Shown here one piece after another: positions 51,871 to 62,939 of a stretch of DNA of 64,000 nucleotides. The notes under the pieces were generated by a model. The model was not told the DNA's origin, did no database searches, and saw only the letters and a list, made by a program, of their open reading frames with translations. This stretch comes from Anthonomus grandis grandis. Taxonomy: Eukaryota > Arthropoda > Insecta > Coleoptera > Curculionidae. A program made the position numbers and the translations under genes. Numbering within the stretch: position 1 is the first letter of the stretch; each line of letters opens with the position of its first letter. The DNA lies in NCBI RefSeq assembly GCF_022605725.1, contig NC_065558.1, positions 5,518,001 through 5,582,000 on the forward strand, written 5' to 3'.

Positions 51871-53590
51871 CGACAGTAAATAAATCAATTTTTATTCATG
51901 AAATTTTAAATAACACCTAAAATTTCATCACAAAATCTTTCGGATTTTTCCACCTCACTCGATATTTAACTGAATCGTTCAAATGTCCCCCTTCACTTAG
52001 AAACAATTGCATCGATACGATGATCTTCCGTTATGGAAACACCGCGGAATATTAATTGAACCTTATCCGTTAGGAGCCTCCATTGTCTCGTCACTTCCAC
52101 ATTGTCGAGCCCACAATGGAATATTAAACAATTTACTGAATAAATTCATTCAACAAAATAAACTGTAAAACCACTTCCTGTATTTGGTCTCAATGATTTC
52201 GTTAATTAATTTAATCAAACAAGATGAGAAAGTGCATTAAACTGATAATTAATCAGAAATTGGAATTTAGAAGTAAAAACTAACGTAAAATAAGCGACGT
52301 GTTATAAACGAGCAAAAGGCAAAAAAATTTCGATTTCTTTGATAAGTCTCGGGCCTTCGAAGGTCGACAAGTTCACTTTCTTTCTTTTATGGTCAGCATT
52401 TTATTACAAAAACACACCGAGTTGTCGAGTTATTCACAAAATCCGACCAGTCAGAAGCCATTAACTTTAAATTAAAATACTCTTAAGCTATAAGGATTTT
52501 CTTCAAATATTCACCTTTTTTCATTAATTTATGATAATCGCTAGTTAATATGCAACATCGATTTAACGTTCAGCCGTTAACAGTCGAAACACAATAAAGT
52601 TACGTAAAGACAAGATTATACTGAAGAATGTGACACACACGAGCCTGACATTTTCATTTATAAAGTGAAAACAGTATAAGCTTGTTGCGGACATACAAAC
52701 AAAAACCAATAAACCTGGAATGAAGAAATTTACAATCAAAAAGGTAAAGTACAAGAGATGATCCAATAAACCGGCGGTATTCAAACAAAAATGGCTTCAA
52801 ATAAGAATATTATTGAACTGGAATTAGTTTAACAATCTGGAAAAAATTTAACGTGACTTCATAGGCCTAGAATGGAATGAAAAATTATGTTTAAGGCCTC
52901 AAGAAGGGTTCTAGAATTGAAATGAAAAAAACTCCTTTTTATATACTTTTAGCTATTCTTCAGTAGAGGGAATTGCCTAGGGGACACTTGAATTGTTCCA
53001 GGCATTTTGTATATGCCCAGATTTAAGACATAGGTAGGTCATTTTCGCTTATAAAACACATTGTAAACGAAATGCATAAAAAAAAGTCTCTTGGAAGGCC
53101 GTAAAACATGTCGCGGACATGCGAACAAAGACCAATAAACTCTGAAGGTTGAATCTCCAAAAGGATTCTTCTCTTCAGTCCAAGAATTGTGTATTTATTT
53201 ATTTTTTTTAACTTGTGAGATGTGGTGACGATTTATTTTATTTTTAACCTCCCGGTTTACTTGTTTTTCATTTTATTTGGGCGAGACGGTGCTCGTACTG
53301 TCGTTAAACTTGATTCTGGTAAAATTCTTATGAGAAGTAAATTCGTTTATAATTAAAAACCCTCCAGTTAAAGCAGCTTTTCATATTTAAAAGCGTTGCT
53401 CTGCGAGCCTTATCTTTGTGTTTTTTTTTCTATTTTCTTCACTTGAATTATAGTTTTAGTTTTCACATTAAAATACGTGAAACATAAGCGGTTAGGTCGG
53501 AATAGTCATAGTACATATAGTCATAGTACATATAGGCGAAAGTATTCAAATTTAGTGAATTAACCTTGTCTCCAAGACTTTTCTACTTTG
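51871..53590. other. intergenic, nothing firm
   Basis: No coding frame was supported. A directly doubled AGTCATAGTACATAT occurs at 53502-53534. Confidence 0.4.
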
Positions 53591-53602
53591 TTATTTTACT
53601 TC

Positions 53603-53676
53603 ACCTCTATCAGATTTTATTTATCTTTTTTTGAATAAACGGTCATTTAAATCTGATAGAAGAGGTTCACAACTAA
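53603..53676. repeat. hairpin with ~16-bp arms
   Basis: ACCTCTATCAGATTT on the left pairs with AAATCTGATAGAAGAGGT on the right (one extra AG), around a ~35-bp spacer. Confidence 0.6.
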
Positions 53677-53754
53677 TGTGACAAGTGACATGACATATTA
53701 GTGGGATATCCCACGAATGATTTACAATTAAAGTGTATTATAAAAAAACTGATC

Positions 53755-53882
53755 ATGAAGAAGAGAATTTAAAGGAGAAAAAGAGAGATGAAATAATAAA
53801 ATAGAATAAGAACAGGAGAAGAAGAAAAGAAACAACAAAAGAGAACTCATAAGAAAACGAATTTAAAAAAGAAAGAGAAGGT
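53755..53882 (+). repeat. purine-rich tract
   Basis: About 125 bp consisting almost only of A and G on the plus strand (GAAGAAGAG, GGAGAAAAAGAGAGATG, GAAAAGAAAC). It has the strand asymmetry expected of a triplex-prone or nucleosome-poor segment. Origin unknown. Confidence 0.5.
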
Positions 53883-54180
53883 CCAAATACCCCAATGAGT
53901 GAAAAATGTTTATTATGTCTATATCTCTATCTCAGTTTAAAAATTAGAAGATGATGGGAACTAAATGATGTTTTACTGGTATAAGTAGACATACCTCAAG
54001 AGAAAAACACTATTTCTAGACGATCCAAACACTATTTACAAAATGAAACGATGATATATAAAATAGGTGAAAAAATCGAATTCTCATTTATAGTATAAAA
54101 CAGTGTATAACGAGATTTGGTCGCCTCCACTTTCCATAATTAGCATATCGAATGAAACGGTGCGACCCCTTCACTTTAGC

Positions 54181-54260
54181 CAAATGCGGCGACGCGACGG
54201 CGTGGCGCCGACGCCCGGCGTCGTGACGTCACTTGTACCATAGTACCCAGTATTTAAAAT
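54181..54260 (+). promoter_or_regulatory. GC-rich block with CRE palindrome and TATA-like box
   Basis: In otherwise AT-rich DNA, 54186-54230 is dense in CpG (GCGACGCGACGGCGTGGCGCC). It contains the perfect inverted repeat CGACGCCCGGCGTCG (54209-54223) joined to TGACGTCA (54224-54231), the full CRE/ATF site. TATTTAAA follows at 54251-54258. The arrangement suggests a core promoter reading to the right, but no coding exon could be found downstream, where a satellite array begins. It may be an orphan or transposon-borne promoter. Confidence 0.4.
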
Positions 54261-54339
54261 TGATATTACAGTTGTCTGTTGGTCTATAGGCAACCAGTTG
54301 CAACCACAATCACATCATTTCAAAAGTAACATAGTTATA

Positions 54340-56130
54340 CAACAGTTTTTTCAGCAAATAAAGTCAAACCTAAATAAATCATTAAGCAAATTTGATTAAT
54401 TTTCAATAATTTATAGTTTGAGCTATAACTATAGGATTTGTAAGATAGTTAATAAGTTAGATATGTAATAGTTTTTATAACACATAAAGAATAACCTCAA
54501 ATCATGACTACAACTTATTTTGGTTGAAAGTTACTTCCAAAAAATTGGAGTTAGTTGCTTTGAAATTTAATCAACATTTTAAAGTTCAAAGATTATAATA
54601 GTTACTAGACAGTTATTTATAGCAAATAAATTATTTTATTCAGATAGTTTTTTAAATTCTGCCTGTACCTGATTTTTGTCAAAAGTTATTTGGCAAAACT
54701 TCGAACCAACTGCTTTGACACCTAATTGACGTTAATCAAATTTTAAAAAATTTATAGTTTGGAAACTGTCATAGTTATATAATAGCTTTTTATAAAACAT
54801 AAAGTTTTCTACAAGCAGAACCTTAAATCATGACTATAAACTCTTTTTGTGGAAAGTTATTTCTAAAAAATTTAAGTTAGTTGCTTTGAAATTTAGTTGG
54901 TAATAACTGATTTTAAAAAATTAATAGTTTAAAAACTATAACAATAACAGGATAGTTATACAACAATTTTTTATAGTAAATAAATTCTTTTATTTAGATA
55001 GTTTTAAATTATGCCTGTACCCCATCGAAGTCAAAAGTTATTTGACACAGCTTCGAGCCAACTGCTTTGATACACAATTGACGTTGATCAAATTTCAAAA
55101 ATTTATAGTTTGAAAACTATAATAGTTACAAGATAGTTATATAATAATTTTTAATAGTAAATAAATTTTTTTATTCAGATAGTTTTAAATTATGCCTGTA
55201 CCTCATTGAAGTCAAAAGTTATTTGACACAGCTTCGAGCCAAATGCTTTGACACACAATTGACATTAATCAAATTTCAAAAATTTATAGTTTGAAAACTA
55301 TAATAGTTACAAGATAGTTATACGAAAGTTTTTTATAGTAAATAAATTCTTTTATTCAAATAGTTTTAAATTATGCCTGTACCCCATTGAAGTCAAAAGT
55401 TAATTGACACAGCTTTGAGCCAAATGCTTTGACACACAATTGACATTAATCAAATTTCAAAAATGTATAGTTAGAAAACTATAAGAGTTACAAAATGGCT
55501 TTATAACTATTTTTTATAGTACATAAATTATTTTATTGAGATAGTTTTAAATTATGTCTACACCTCATTGAAATCAAAAGTTAAATGACACAACTTCAAG
55601 CCAACTGCTTTGAAACCTGATTGGTGTTAACTAAATCTGAAGAATTTATAGTTCAAAAACTATAATATTCTTAAAATAGTTATATAACCGCCATAAGTTG
55701 TTCTATTCAAGTAATTTCAAATTATGGCTATACTTCATTTAAGTCAAAAGTTATTTAGCAGAACTTTGAGCCAGCTGACTTTAAACCCAACTGGCGTTAA
55801 TCAAATTTTGAAATTTTATAGTTTGAAAACTATAACAGTTACAAAACAGTTCTATAACAGTTTTAATAGCAAAAAAATATTATTATAAATTATGGACATA
55901 TCTTATTTTAGTCAAAATTTGTTTTACAAAACTTTGAACTAAGTGCTTTAAAACCAAGTTTCATAAATTTATAGTTGAAAATTGGAAAACTATAAAAGTT
56001 ACAAGAAAGGTATAAAAATGGTTTTTTGTAGCAAATAAGTTTTTTAATTAAGATAATTGAAATTCTGTCTGTACCTCATTTAAGGCAAAAACTATAAAAG
56101 CCTAAAATAGTTATACAAGACCTTTTGATA
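54340..56130. repeat. satellite-like tandem array, ~181-bp unit
   Basis: About nine to ten units. The word GTCAAAAGTTA recurs at 55030, 55211 and 55392, then ATCAAAAGTTA at 55573 (181 bp each); outer units are 160-175 bp. Each unit has AGTTATTTGACACAGCTTCG, AACTGCTTTGA, CACAATTGACGTTAATCAAA, TTATAGTTTGAAAACTATAA and TTCAGATAGTTTTAAATTAT. The TTATAGTTTGAAAACTATAA word is itself nearly palindromic. Central units are the most alike, edges the most diverged, as expected from unequal exchange. Confidence 0.85.
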
Positions 56131-56424
56131 GCTATTCAGGTTTTCTTAAAAAAAATAATTTTAATCAAAAGTTTTATTTTAATTCTATAAAAAGTTATGA
56201 AGGAACATATGGGGGAAACCGTGTTGGACTGATCAGCTAGAATGACAAAAACACGCGAGCAAAAAAAAACATAACCGAAGGAAACACATATATTTAAATG
56301 CTCTTATTATTCTTCAACATAAAAGCATAATAATTTATATTTACAACACGTCTTTGCAATATTAAAAGAAAAAAAATCTTATGTACTGACATATTTACAT
56401 AACTTGCATTACCAGAATGAATTA

Positions 56425-56430
56425 TTTATT
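56425..56430 (-). terminator. probable polyadenylation signal of gene B (AATAAA on minus strand)
   Basis: TTTATT on the plus strand, 117 bp beyond the gene B stop. It gives a short 3' UTR ending just before the satellite array. Confidence 0.5.
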
Positions 56431-56546
56431 AACACGATTCAATTTTCAAAAATAAAAAAAAAATCAGTTCCCCACTTTCGAAACAAAGACATTCAGCTCC
56501 ACGTGCGATCACAAAATGAACTTATAACTAAAATATCTTAGTCCAT

Positions 56547-59500
56547 CTAACTTCTAGCGCTGAACCGCGCCCTACCCGACCTCGCGGTACTAGATGGTTC
56601 TTCTATGGGCACCTCGTTACTGGCCGCCTTCGCTGGCTTACTAAATCTATTTCTACGACCTGTTGATGCTGGTTTTGACTCTTTTTTCGGTTGTTCCACT
56701 TCTGAGTCGTCTTTTGGCTCGTTAGAGGAGGCTACCGGTTTATTCTGTTTGTCTATCAAAAAATGATTATAAATATGATAAAGATCATGAAAGAAGATGA
56801 TCTTTAAAAAACTTCTAATAACTTACTAGTAACAACTTGTTCCCTCCTCCTCTTGAGGGTTGCCAACAAGTCATCGTTGCTCCTAAACGGCCTCACAATG
56901 CCACTCTTAATGAACTTCTTGGATGTTTCCGTGGTTGAACTGGTTTCTGGTACTTGCTCGTCAACGTAATCTCCTTCGGCAGGTTCTCCTTCGGCTTCTT
57001 CCTGTAAGATACAAAACGAACGAATTTAATTGACTCGATTACAGTAATTAACAGTACTTACTTCGGGTGCTGCGGTGGTCGTGGTTGTAGTGGTGGTGGC
57101 TTTATTATTTTTGCCCGCCAAAGGGTTCCTTCGGCCCGCCAAAGATCTTGCGGGGGCTTTTTTTGGGGGTGGTGCTGGCTCATCCTCGTATTCATACTCG
57201 TCTTGGGCCGGTTTGGCAGTGGAGAGGGCGACGAGTGCCATAAGACCACAGACTATTCTAAAAATGACGAGCAAATACGTAATATTAATCTAAGATGTGA
57301 TTATAGGCTTACAAATGTGAAAACGTGATCAACAACGGTTCAAAATGAATTTTTTAAATGTATCGAAGTCACTACATTAGAAAAAGAAAACAGAAAAAGA
57401 AGAGGATTCTTAGTGGCTTTTAATTAATTAATTGTTGCTAGATCCATTGAAAATTCCCAATTTTTGACCCAGCTTAGGAACTTGATGGAACGTCAAAAAC
57501 AGAATTACGAATTAAAAAAATATATGTTCATTCAGTGTAATGTGTATTCACAGCATTAAAACTTGTAACGTAGGTACTAGCTAATTAAATTGGTGACTAC
57601 GCACAAGTTTGCCTTGCTTGCACCTGAATTCTTTCGAAATCATTGATCGAACGTACTTCACGTGGTTTCCTTGTGTAAAATTAAAAATTAATTAATGAAT
57701 ATTTTAGTAAGTCGGTGCGAGCCGACACAAGGTTGTCTAGGAAGACTTATCACTCACTAAACACTATGAGATATATATTAATATAAAAATCCATTATTGG
57801 AAAAGGATTTTTTACAATTTGAACAGATGTAACACTAACCTCCTAAATGAAGGCCGTAAGTTCACCGAATGTAACAGTTCAAATTTATTCGAACGCGCGA
57901 TTCTTATGAAACGCTTCTCTCAATCGTTGCTTTAGGGATTTCCATAGCAAGTAAATGTCAAATGTAAGAAAAAGAAAATAATCGTGATAGGGAATCTTAT
58001 AACGTATTTAAATGTCTTAATAAGTTATTAGCAAGTAAACAAATTACCAAGGCAAATAAATATATACACTCGTATACAAGGCCAAGTTTTTGCAAACACT
58101 TTCTTATTTAAACGCGATTTTTTTCGCGTTTATTGTAATTGGAAAATAAACGTTAGTTGTAGTGGCTCTTAAAAGGTGTGAAACTGCACTTTCGACCAGC
58201 TCAAGAATATTTACCAATTAAATATCTATTAATTAGTTGCTTTTATTCCGGTTCGAAGGACCTGTCACTCTTACGTTCAAATATGTTTTAAGCCACGTCC
58301 AAATTGAAAAGTAAAAATGCTGTCTTAAAAAAAAATTATGAAATACTTACTAATTTCTTAACTTAATTTCGACTAACTTTTTTGACCGATAGAATCCTAA
58401 GTGAAACTGTCGCTTTTTGGGAATGTTTCTCAACAAACGGATAATTTTGTTGATCACAAATAATATACATTATAGATTGATCGGGTTTTTAGTGCAGTAG
58501 AAACTTTCGGAACATTTTTTTACGGTCCTTCGAGTCGGATTTATGGGTTTGTCTCGGAACCAAAGTATCCGCCATAAATTAATAAAAATTTGTGTTTTCT
58601 TTAAGGTAATAAAAATCAAGTCTAGAAAATATTTCAAATAAAATATACATTTATTTTTTCCTCATAAGATCTAAATTTGAACAAATTCAATTGTAATATC
58701 CGTTTAGAAACATCAGCCTGATTCATATGCTGATCTTTTTTGAAACCAAAAGCCATAATCCGGTTCGAAGGACCGGGAAAATATTACCTAATTTTCCGAA
58801 TTAACTAATGCTTATATACTTCTAAACAAATAAACTTGCTTTAATTTCATTTTTTTTTCTCAAAATAATTTTGACACGTGAAACTGTCAATTTTTAGGAA
58901 TGTTTCACAATTAGCGGATAATTTTGTTGGTCACAAAGATACATATAGATTGAACGAGTTTTTAGTGCAGTAGAAACTTTCGGATTTTTTTTTACGGTCC
59001 TTCGAGTCGGACTTATAGACCTCTCTCGGAACCAAAGTAGTATCTACCATAAATTAATAAAAAATTGTGATGTCTTTAAACGAAAATATTCTAAATAAAA
59101 CATACATTTATTTTTTTCCTTATAAGATCTAAATTTGAACAGATTCAATTGTCCTAATTCATATGCTGATCTAGTAATATTTTGAAACTAAGAGTCATAA
59201 TCCGGTTCGAAGGATCGGGAAAATATTACCTAATTTTCCGAATTAATTACTGCTTATATACTGCTAAACAAATAAACTTTTTTACGTATGTAAGAGATGA
59301 CTTCAACTGAATACGAAATGATTATTAACTGTTCACTCTAACGACGCACAAATCTAATAATTAGATAAATCTCGTATTAATAGAAGCCAAGATTTCTTTA
59401 ATTTCATTTTTTTTATCAAAATAATTTTGAAACTGTCGCTTTTTGGGAATGTTTATCAATTAATGGATAACTGTGTTGATTCCAAAGATACACATAGATT

Positions 59501-61263
59501 GACCGAGTTTTTAGTGCAGTAGAAGCTTTCGGAATTTTTTCTTATGGTCCTTCGAGTCGGACTTATAGGTCTGTCTCGGAACCAAACTATGCACCATAAA
59601 TTAATAAAAATTTGCGTTTTCTTTAAGGTAATGGAAAAAAATCAAAATACTAGAAAAAGTTTTAATATTCTGGAGGAAGAATATCTATGCCACAAAATTA
59701 TGAAAGTTAATAAGAATTTATTATTCTTCATAGACAAAACAGGAATCTACAGTATATTCCCCATAAAAACTGGAAAGCTGGATCAAAAATATTCCAAATA
59801 AAATATACACACATTAATTTTTTTCCTTATAAGATCTAAATGTGAACAAATTCAATAGTAATATCCATTTTAAAACAAAGTGCAATAATCCGGTTCAAAG
59901 GACCAGGAAGATATTCTAATGCTGAACTACTGCTTATATACTTCTAAACAAATAAACTTTCTTTATGTATCTAAGAGATGACTTAAACTGAATACGAAAT
60001 GATTATTAACTGTTCACGCTAACGACCCACAAATCTAATAATTAAATTTTCGTATTAAAATTGAACGGTCGCTTCTGGCATCGTTCTAAGATTGAAATCA
60101 CATAAGAGCTGCTGAAAGTATTCGGCGAGGATTGAGTTTTGTATATATACATAAACCGTTTTTACATAATTGTTTTTATGAACGAAATACCATCGATGGT
60201 GTAGGTATGTTGTAATCGACGAATGTGAAATCGACGTTTATTTACCCGTTTATAATCTCGAAAGAAATTGCTTTTTGAAATATGAAGGGTGCATGTGGCG
60301 AGAACCCGGATATTACAGGAATTTTTTTTAGAAAAATTTCGTCCGCCATTTTAGGAGTTGAACATGAAAACTGGTTTTTAAGCTCAAAAAATGCGCTTAA
60401 GAAGCCACCATTTTGGATGTAAATACTTGCTTAGATTACAGAATAAATGTCAAGTGAGTTAACCAGTTCAAATCAAACACTAATGAACTTCATGAACCGA
60501 AAACAAAATGGCAACATTTAAAAAAATTACCAAAAAAAAATTCAGGTGCTTTGACAACTGACGATTTTTAACTGTCAAAAAATCTGACAAGAAATAGACA
60601 AAAAAAGCTCCATTTTGCATCCAAGTACTCTACTTTTAACTGTCTCATAACTCCGCTGTTTTTTTTCCTGTGAAGTGTTAATCAGTTATTTTAATGAGCC
60701 ACACCCTAATGTTATAATTATTAAGTGCCTTAACAAGTCAATTAAAAACTAATACATAAATAAAAAACAAAATGGCGGCCCTTGACAATTGACGATTTGA
60801 CAACGTCTTCTACTGTCAAAAAATGTGACAAGAAATAAGCAATAAGGAAAATGGTGCCATTTTGTATTCAAATACTAAATTATATAATTTAATCCTTGCA
60901 AGATTAAAAGAAATATGCCACCCAATTTTTGACATTGGACAGATGTCGTTAATTTCAGCATCTTCTGATGTGACAATGAATTTCCCCAAGGAAAACAGAA
61001 ATTGAACCGCAAAGAAAAAAGTTCAACATTCAGACAAGTAAGAAACTTTAAATCATCCTAACGTTCCTAAGGTTTCGTTTTACTATTTTCACGTCTTGCA
61101 ATAGTTTATAATTTAATCAAAGGCCACCCCTACCGAACACTCCTAAACCAGTTTTAAATCTATGCACTTGAAGAATTAAAATAAGAAAGTGAATTCTAGT
61201 GGAGCTAATTTAAACATATTTAAGCGATAAATTATAGTCTACTTACATAAGTTTCGTCTTCAT
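56547..61263 (-). CDS. gene B: small secreted protein related to gene A (4 exons)
   Basis: Exons in transcript order: 61247-61263, 57062-57257, 56827-57001, 56547-56752; they total 594 nt, 197 residues plus TAG, with canonical GT..AG junctions and matching phases. The 17-nt first exon (ATG AAG ACG AAA CTT AT, donor gtaagt) joins to exon 2 to give MKTKLIIVCGLMALVALSTA, a good signal peptide. The mature protein starts KPAQDEYEYEDEPAPPPKK, then SLAGRRNPLAG, a Thr run, an acidic exon starting EEAEGEPAEGD, the segment FIKSGIVRPFRSNDDLLATL followed by KRRRE, and a last exon with STGRRNRFSK and ARSGRARFSARS. Signal-peptide intron phase, PAQD start, acidic Tyr stretch, Thr runs and AGRR motifs are shared with gene A. 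The family is not recognised and no enzyme domain was seen. A cuticle or matrix role is inference. No frame damage. Confidence 0.85.
57258..58200. other. gene B intron 1, 3' part
   Basis: Non-coding AT-rich sequence between exon 2 and the repeat block; nothing recognised. Confidence 0.4.
58200..60060. repeat. ~450-690-bp tandem repeat with inverted TTCGAAGGACC motifs
   Basis: CCGGTTCGAAGGACC-type words occur at about 58247, 58758, 59199 and 59885. In each full unit the reverse form GGTCCTTCGAGTCGGA lies some 270-310 bp downstream, followed by TCTCGGAACCAAA and CCATAAATTAATAAAAATT, AAATAAAATATACA and CTTATAAGATCTAAAT. The third unit is longer because it includes a ~115-bp block (GAGATGACTTCAACTGAATA...) that recurs after the fourth. 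A plus frame at 59544-59801 runs through one unit but is not kept in the others. Confidence 0.8.
60480..60900. repeat. two direct copies of a ~235-bp unit
   Basis: TTTGACAACTGACGATTTTT, CTGTCAAAAAATCTGACAAG, AAATAGACAA and CCATTTTGCATCC (60550-60630) recur as TTGACAATTGACGATTTGAC, CTGTCAAAAAATGTGACAAG, AAATAAGCAA and CCATTTTGTATTC (60784-60875). Both are in gene B intron 1. Confidence 0.65.
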
Positions 61264-61366
61264 TTTTGCGTAAAAAAACAGAAAAAGAGTACACTGAAAA
61301 AATCCACAGTCCGTATGCACTCGTCCAAGTCGTTTTACTAGATTCTTACTTAAAGTTAAACCAACA

Positions 61367-61372
61367 TTTATA
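61367..61372 (-). promoter_or_regulatory. TATA box of gene B
   Basis: TATAAA on the minus strand (TTTATA on plus) lies about 105 bp upstream of the gene B ATG. An initiator-like TCTAGT is found about 30 bp downstream of it (near 61340), which would give a ~75-nt 5' UTR. The spacing is right for a TATA-driven insect promoter. Confidence 0.45.
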
Positions 61373-61374
61373 AA

Positions 61375-62030
61375 CTCAGTTCTTTGATTTTCCCTTCACT
61401 TTACGCGATCGGTCGGCGAAGTTATTGGGAGGCGTACAGGCCGACTTTATCACCAATATTTAATTGGTCCATCACTTTTACAAAAATTATTATTTCTTAT
61501 CCATTGTGGCGATTTTTAGAAGGGGCAAGGCAGAGGGGAGTTTCGGACGTCTTTGCCGATTTTTTCGTGCATTCCTTAAATTTTTTCGGACCCATTAAAG
61601 GGTTAACGGGGCGACAGTTTTTAAATGAAATTCCACCAGAATTAATCACATTTTTGTTATTTATTTAGCTTTAATTGATGTGCTCTGCTTACAAAAATAA
61701 TATACAATTTTCACATTATAAAACACAGGAATTTTGGTGTATTAATTATGTTTTATGAATGGGCCTAAATATGTATTAATTATTTGATGACTTACGTTTC
61801 GTCTTTCGAAACCATCATCAACCTTCTTGGCTCTGGGTTTTTTTAAGCCCTTCTTTGTCTGACACATAAGTCAACCCCTGTCAGGCTCATTGTGCTGTAA
61901 GAAAATTATTTTTGCAGTTGCCCTTGTTCTCGTTTTCTTTAATATAATCAATAATGAGTCAGACAAAGATAAGCTTATGGCAAAAATAGGAAATTTAAAA
62001 TTACTTGATGATGGTTTTTTGGGAAATTGA
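61375..62030. other. upstream of gene B, no gene recognised
   Basis: A 94-codon plus frame at 61384-61668 has no recognisable domain and starts inside the promoter region of gene B. A hammerhead-like site lies at 61788-61835. TCAGACAAAG and its reverse complement CTTTGTCTGA (around 61855 and 61957) bracket about 110 bp, possibly a small element. Confidence 0.35.
61788..61835 (-). ncRNA. hammerhead-ribozyme-like motif (weak)
   Basis: On the minus strand TTGATGA, a GTTT/AGAC hairpin with a CGAA loop, GAAA, then C-GTAA-G and UC. The core boxes are in order, but stem I has no convincing pairing. It is listed because three other sites in the window share the layout and the strand. Confidence 0.25.
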
Positions 62031-62038
62031 GATACTCT

Positions 62039-62177
62039 GTAAAAAGTCTGCCCTCCCCCCCCACTCTCTATTTTGTAGCACACTAAAGGATATTTCTGAG
62101 ATGTTCTGAATAAGCAAATAGTTAAATAATAGAAGAAATTTAAAAAATAAACTGCAGTGGGGGGTAGACTTTTTACG
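62039..62177. repeat. inverted repeat with poly-C arms
   Basis: GTAAAAAGTCTGCCCTCCCC on the left is mirrored by GGGGGGTAGACTTTTTAC on the right; arms of ~25 bp, about 85 bp apart. Likely a small foldback element. Confidence 0.65.
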
Positions 62178-62179
62178 TG

Positions 62180-62930
62180 AGCAGTATAAGATGCAGCAGA
62201 AAAAAAGCTTTTTATTAATATTGTCATTTTTGGGAAAAAAATGTTTTTTTTTATAATCATCTAAACTTTCTGGCAGACTAATTTAACACCAACCAGAAAG
62301 AAATGTCTAAAAACAACATCAAATTACAATATTTAATATTCTCTTATAACTACTAGATAATTTTAAACGTGGGACTCTGTGGTATGGCCGTTTTTAAGGT
62401 TCGAAAGGTCCTTGCGGTACCTTATAAGAGACTTGTTTTCACACTGAAAAAAAAACAGACAAAAAATTAATACAAAAATATTTTTGTCAATTTATAAATA
62501 ATTAATAAGGCTACTACATGCATAAAAACACTACACATTAATTGATAAAAAAAATATGTACCAGTGTCCTTTGGGTTAGTTCGCTGAAAATGCATCGAAA
62601 TTTAAGAGATTGACTATTCTAATGGCATTTTAAGGGTGTAAGGGGGCGTGTGATGTGTCTTGGCGAGAACAGATGTGCTAATATAACATTTTTAATGTGA
62701 AGGTGATGATTAAAAGTAATTAAATCGCTAGAAAATTATTTTTTTGTTTTTATGCCTATGATTTTTTTAGCATCTTTATTATGTAAAAAAAAATTAATTT
62801 ACCCCAAATAAAACAAAATTATTATTTATATTATATTTTTTCTTAAAAGGCAATGAAAAGTAAATAATTTTTTTATGCCTTCCATATTAAAGAACTTCTT
62901 TTATTATAGTTTCTTACATCTTGAAAATGT
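62180..62930. other. intergenic, nothing recognised
   Basis: AT-rich with homopolymer runs; no coding frame or repeat was supported. Confidence 0.4.
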
Positions 62931-62939
62931 AGTTTAAGG

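Noticed and set aside
59544..59801. 85-codon plus frame in gene B intron 1
   Set aside because: It runs through one unit of a tandem repeat and is not kept open in the sister units.
58247..59910. GGTTCGA words suggesting tRNA genes or tRNA-derived SINEs
   Set aside because: No A box at the right distance, no cloverleaf, and the following bases do not fit the B-box consensus.
61384..61668. 94-codon plus frame upstream of gene B
   Set aside because: No domain, no plausible splice partner, and it overlaps the region carrying the gene B TATA box.
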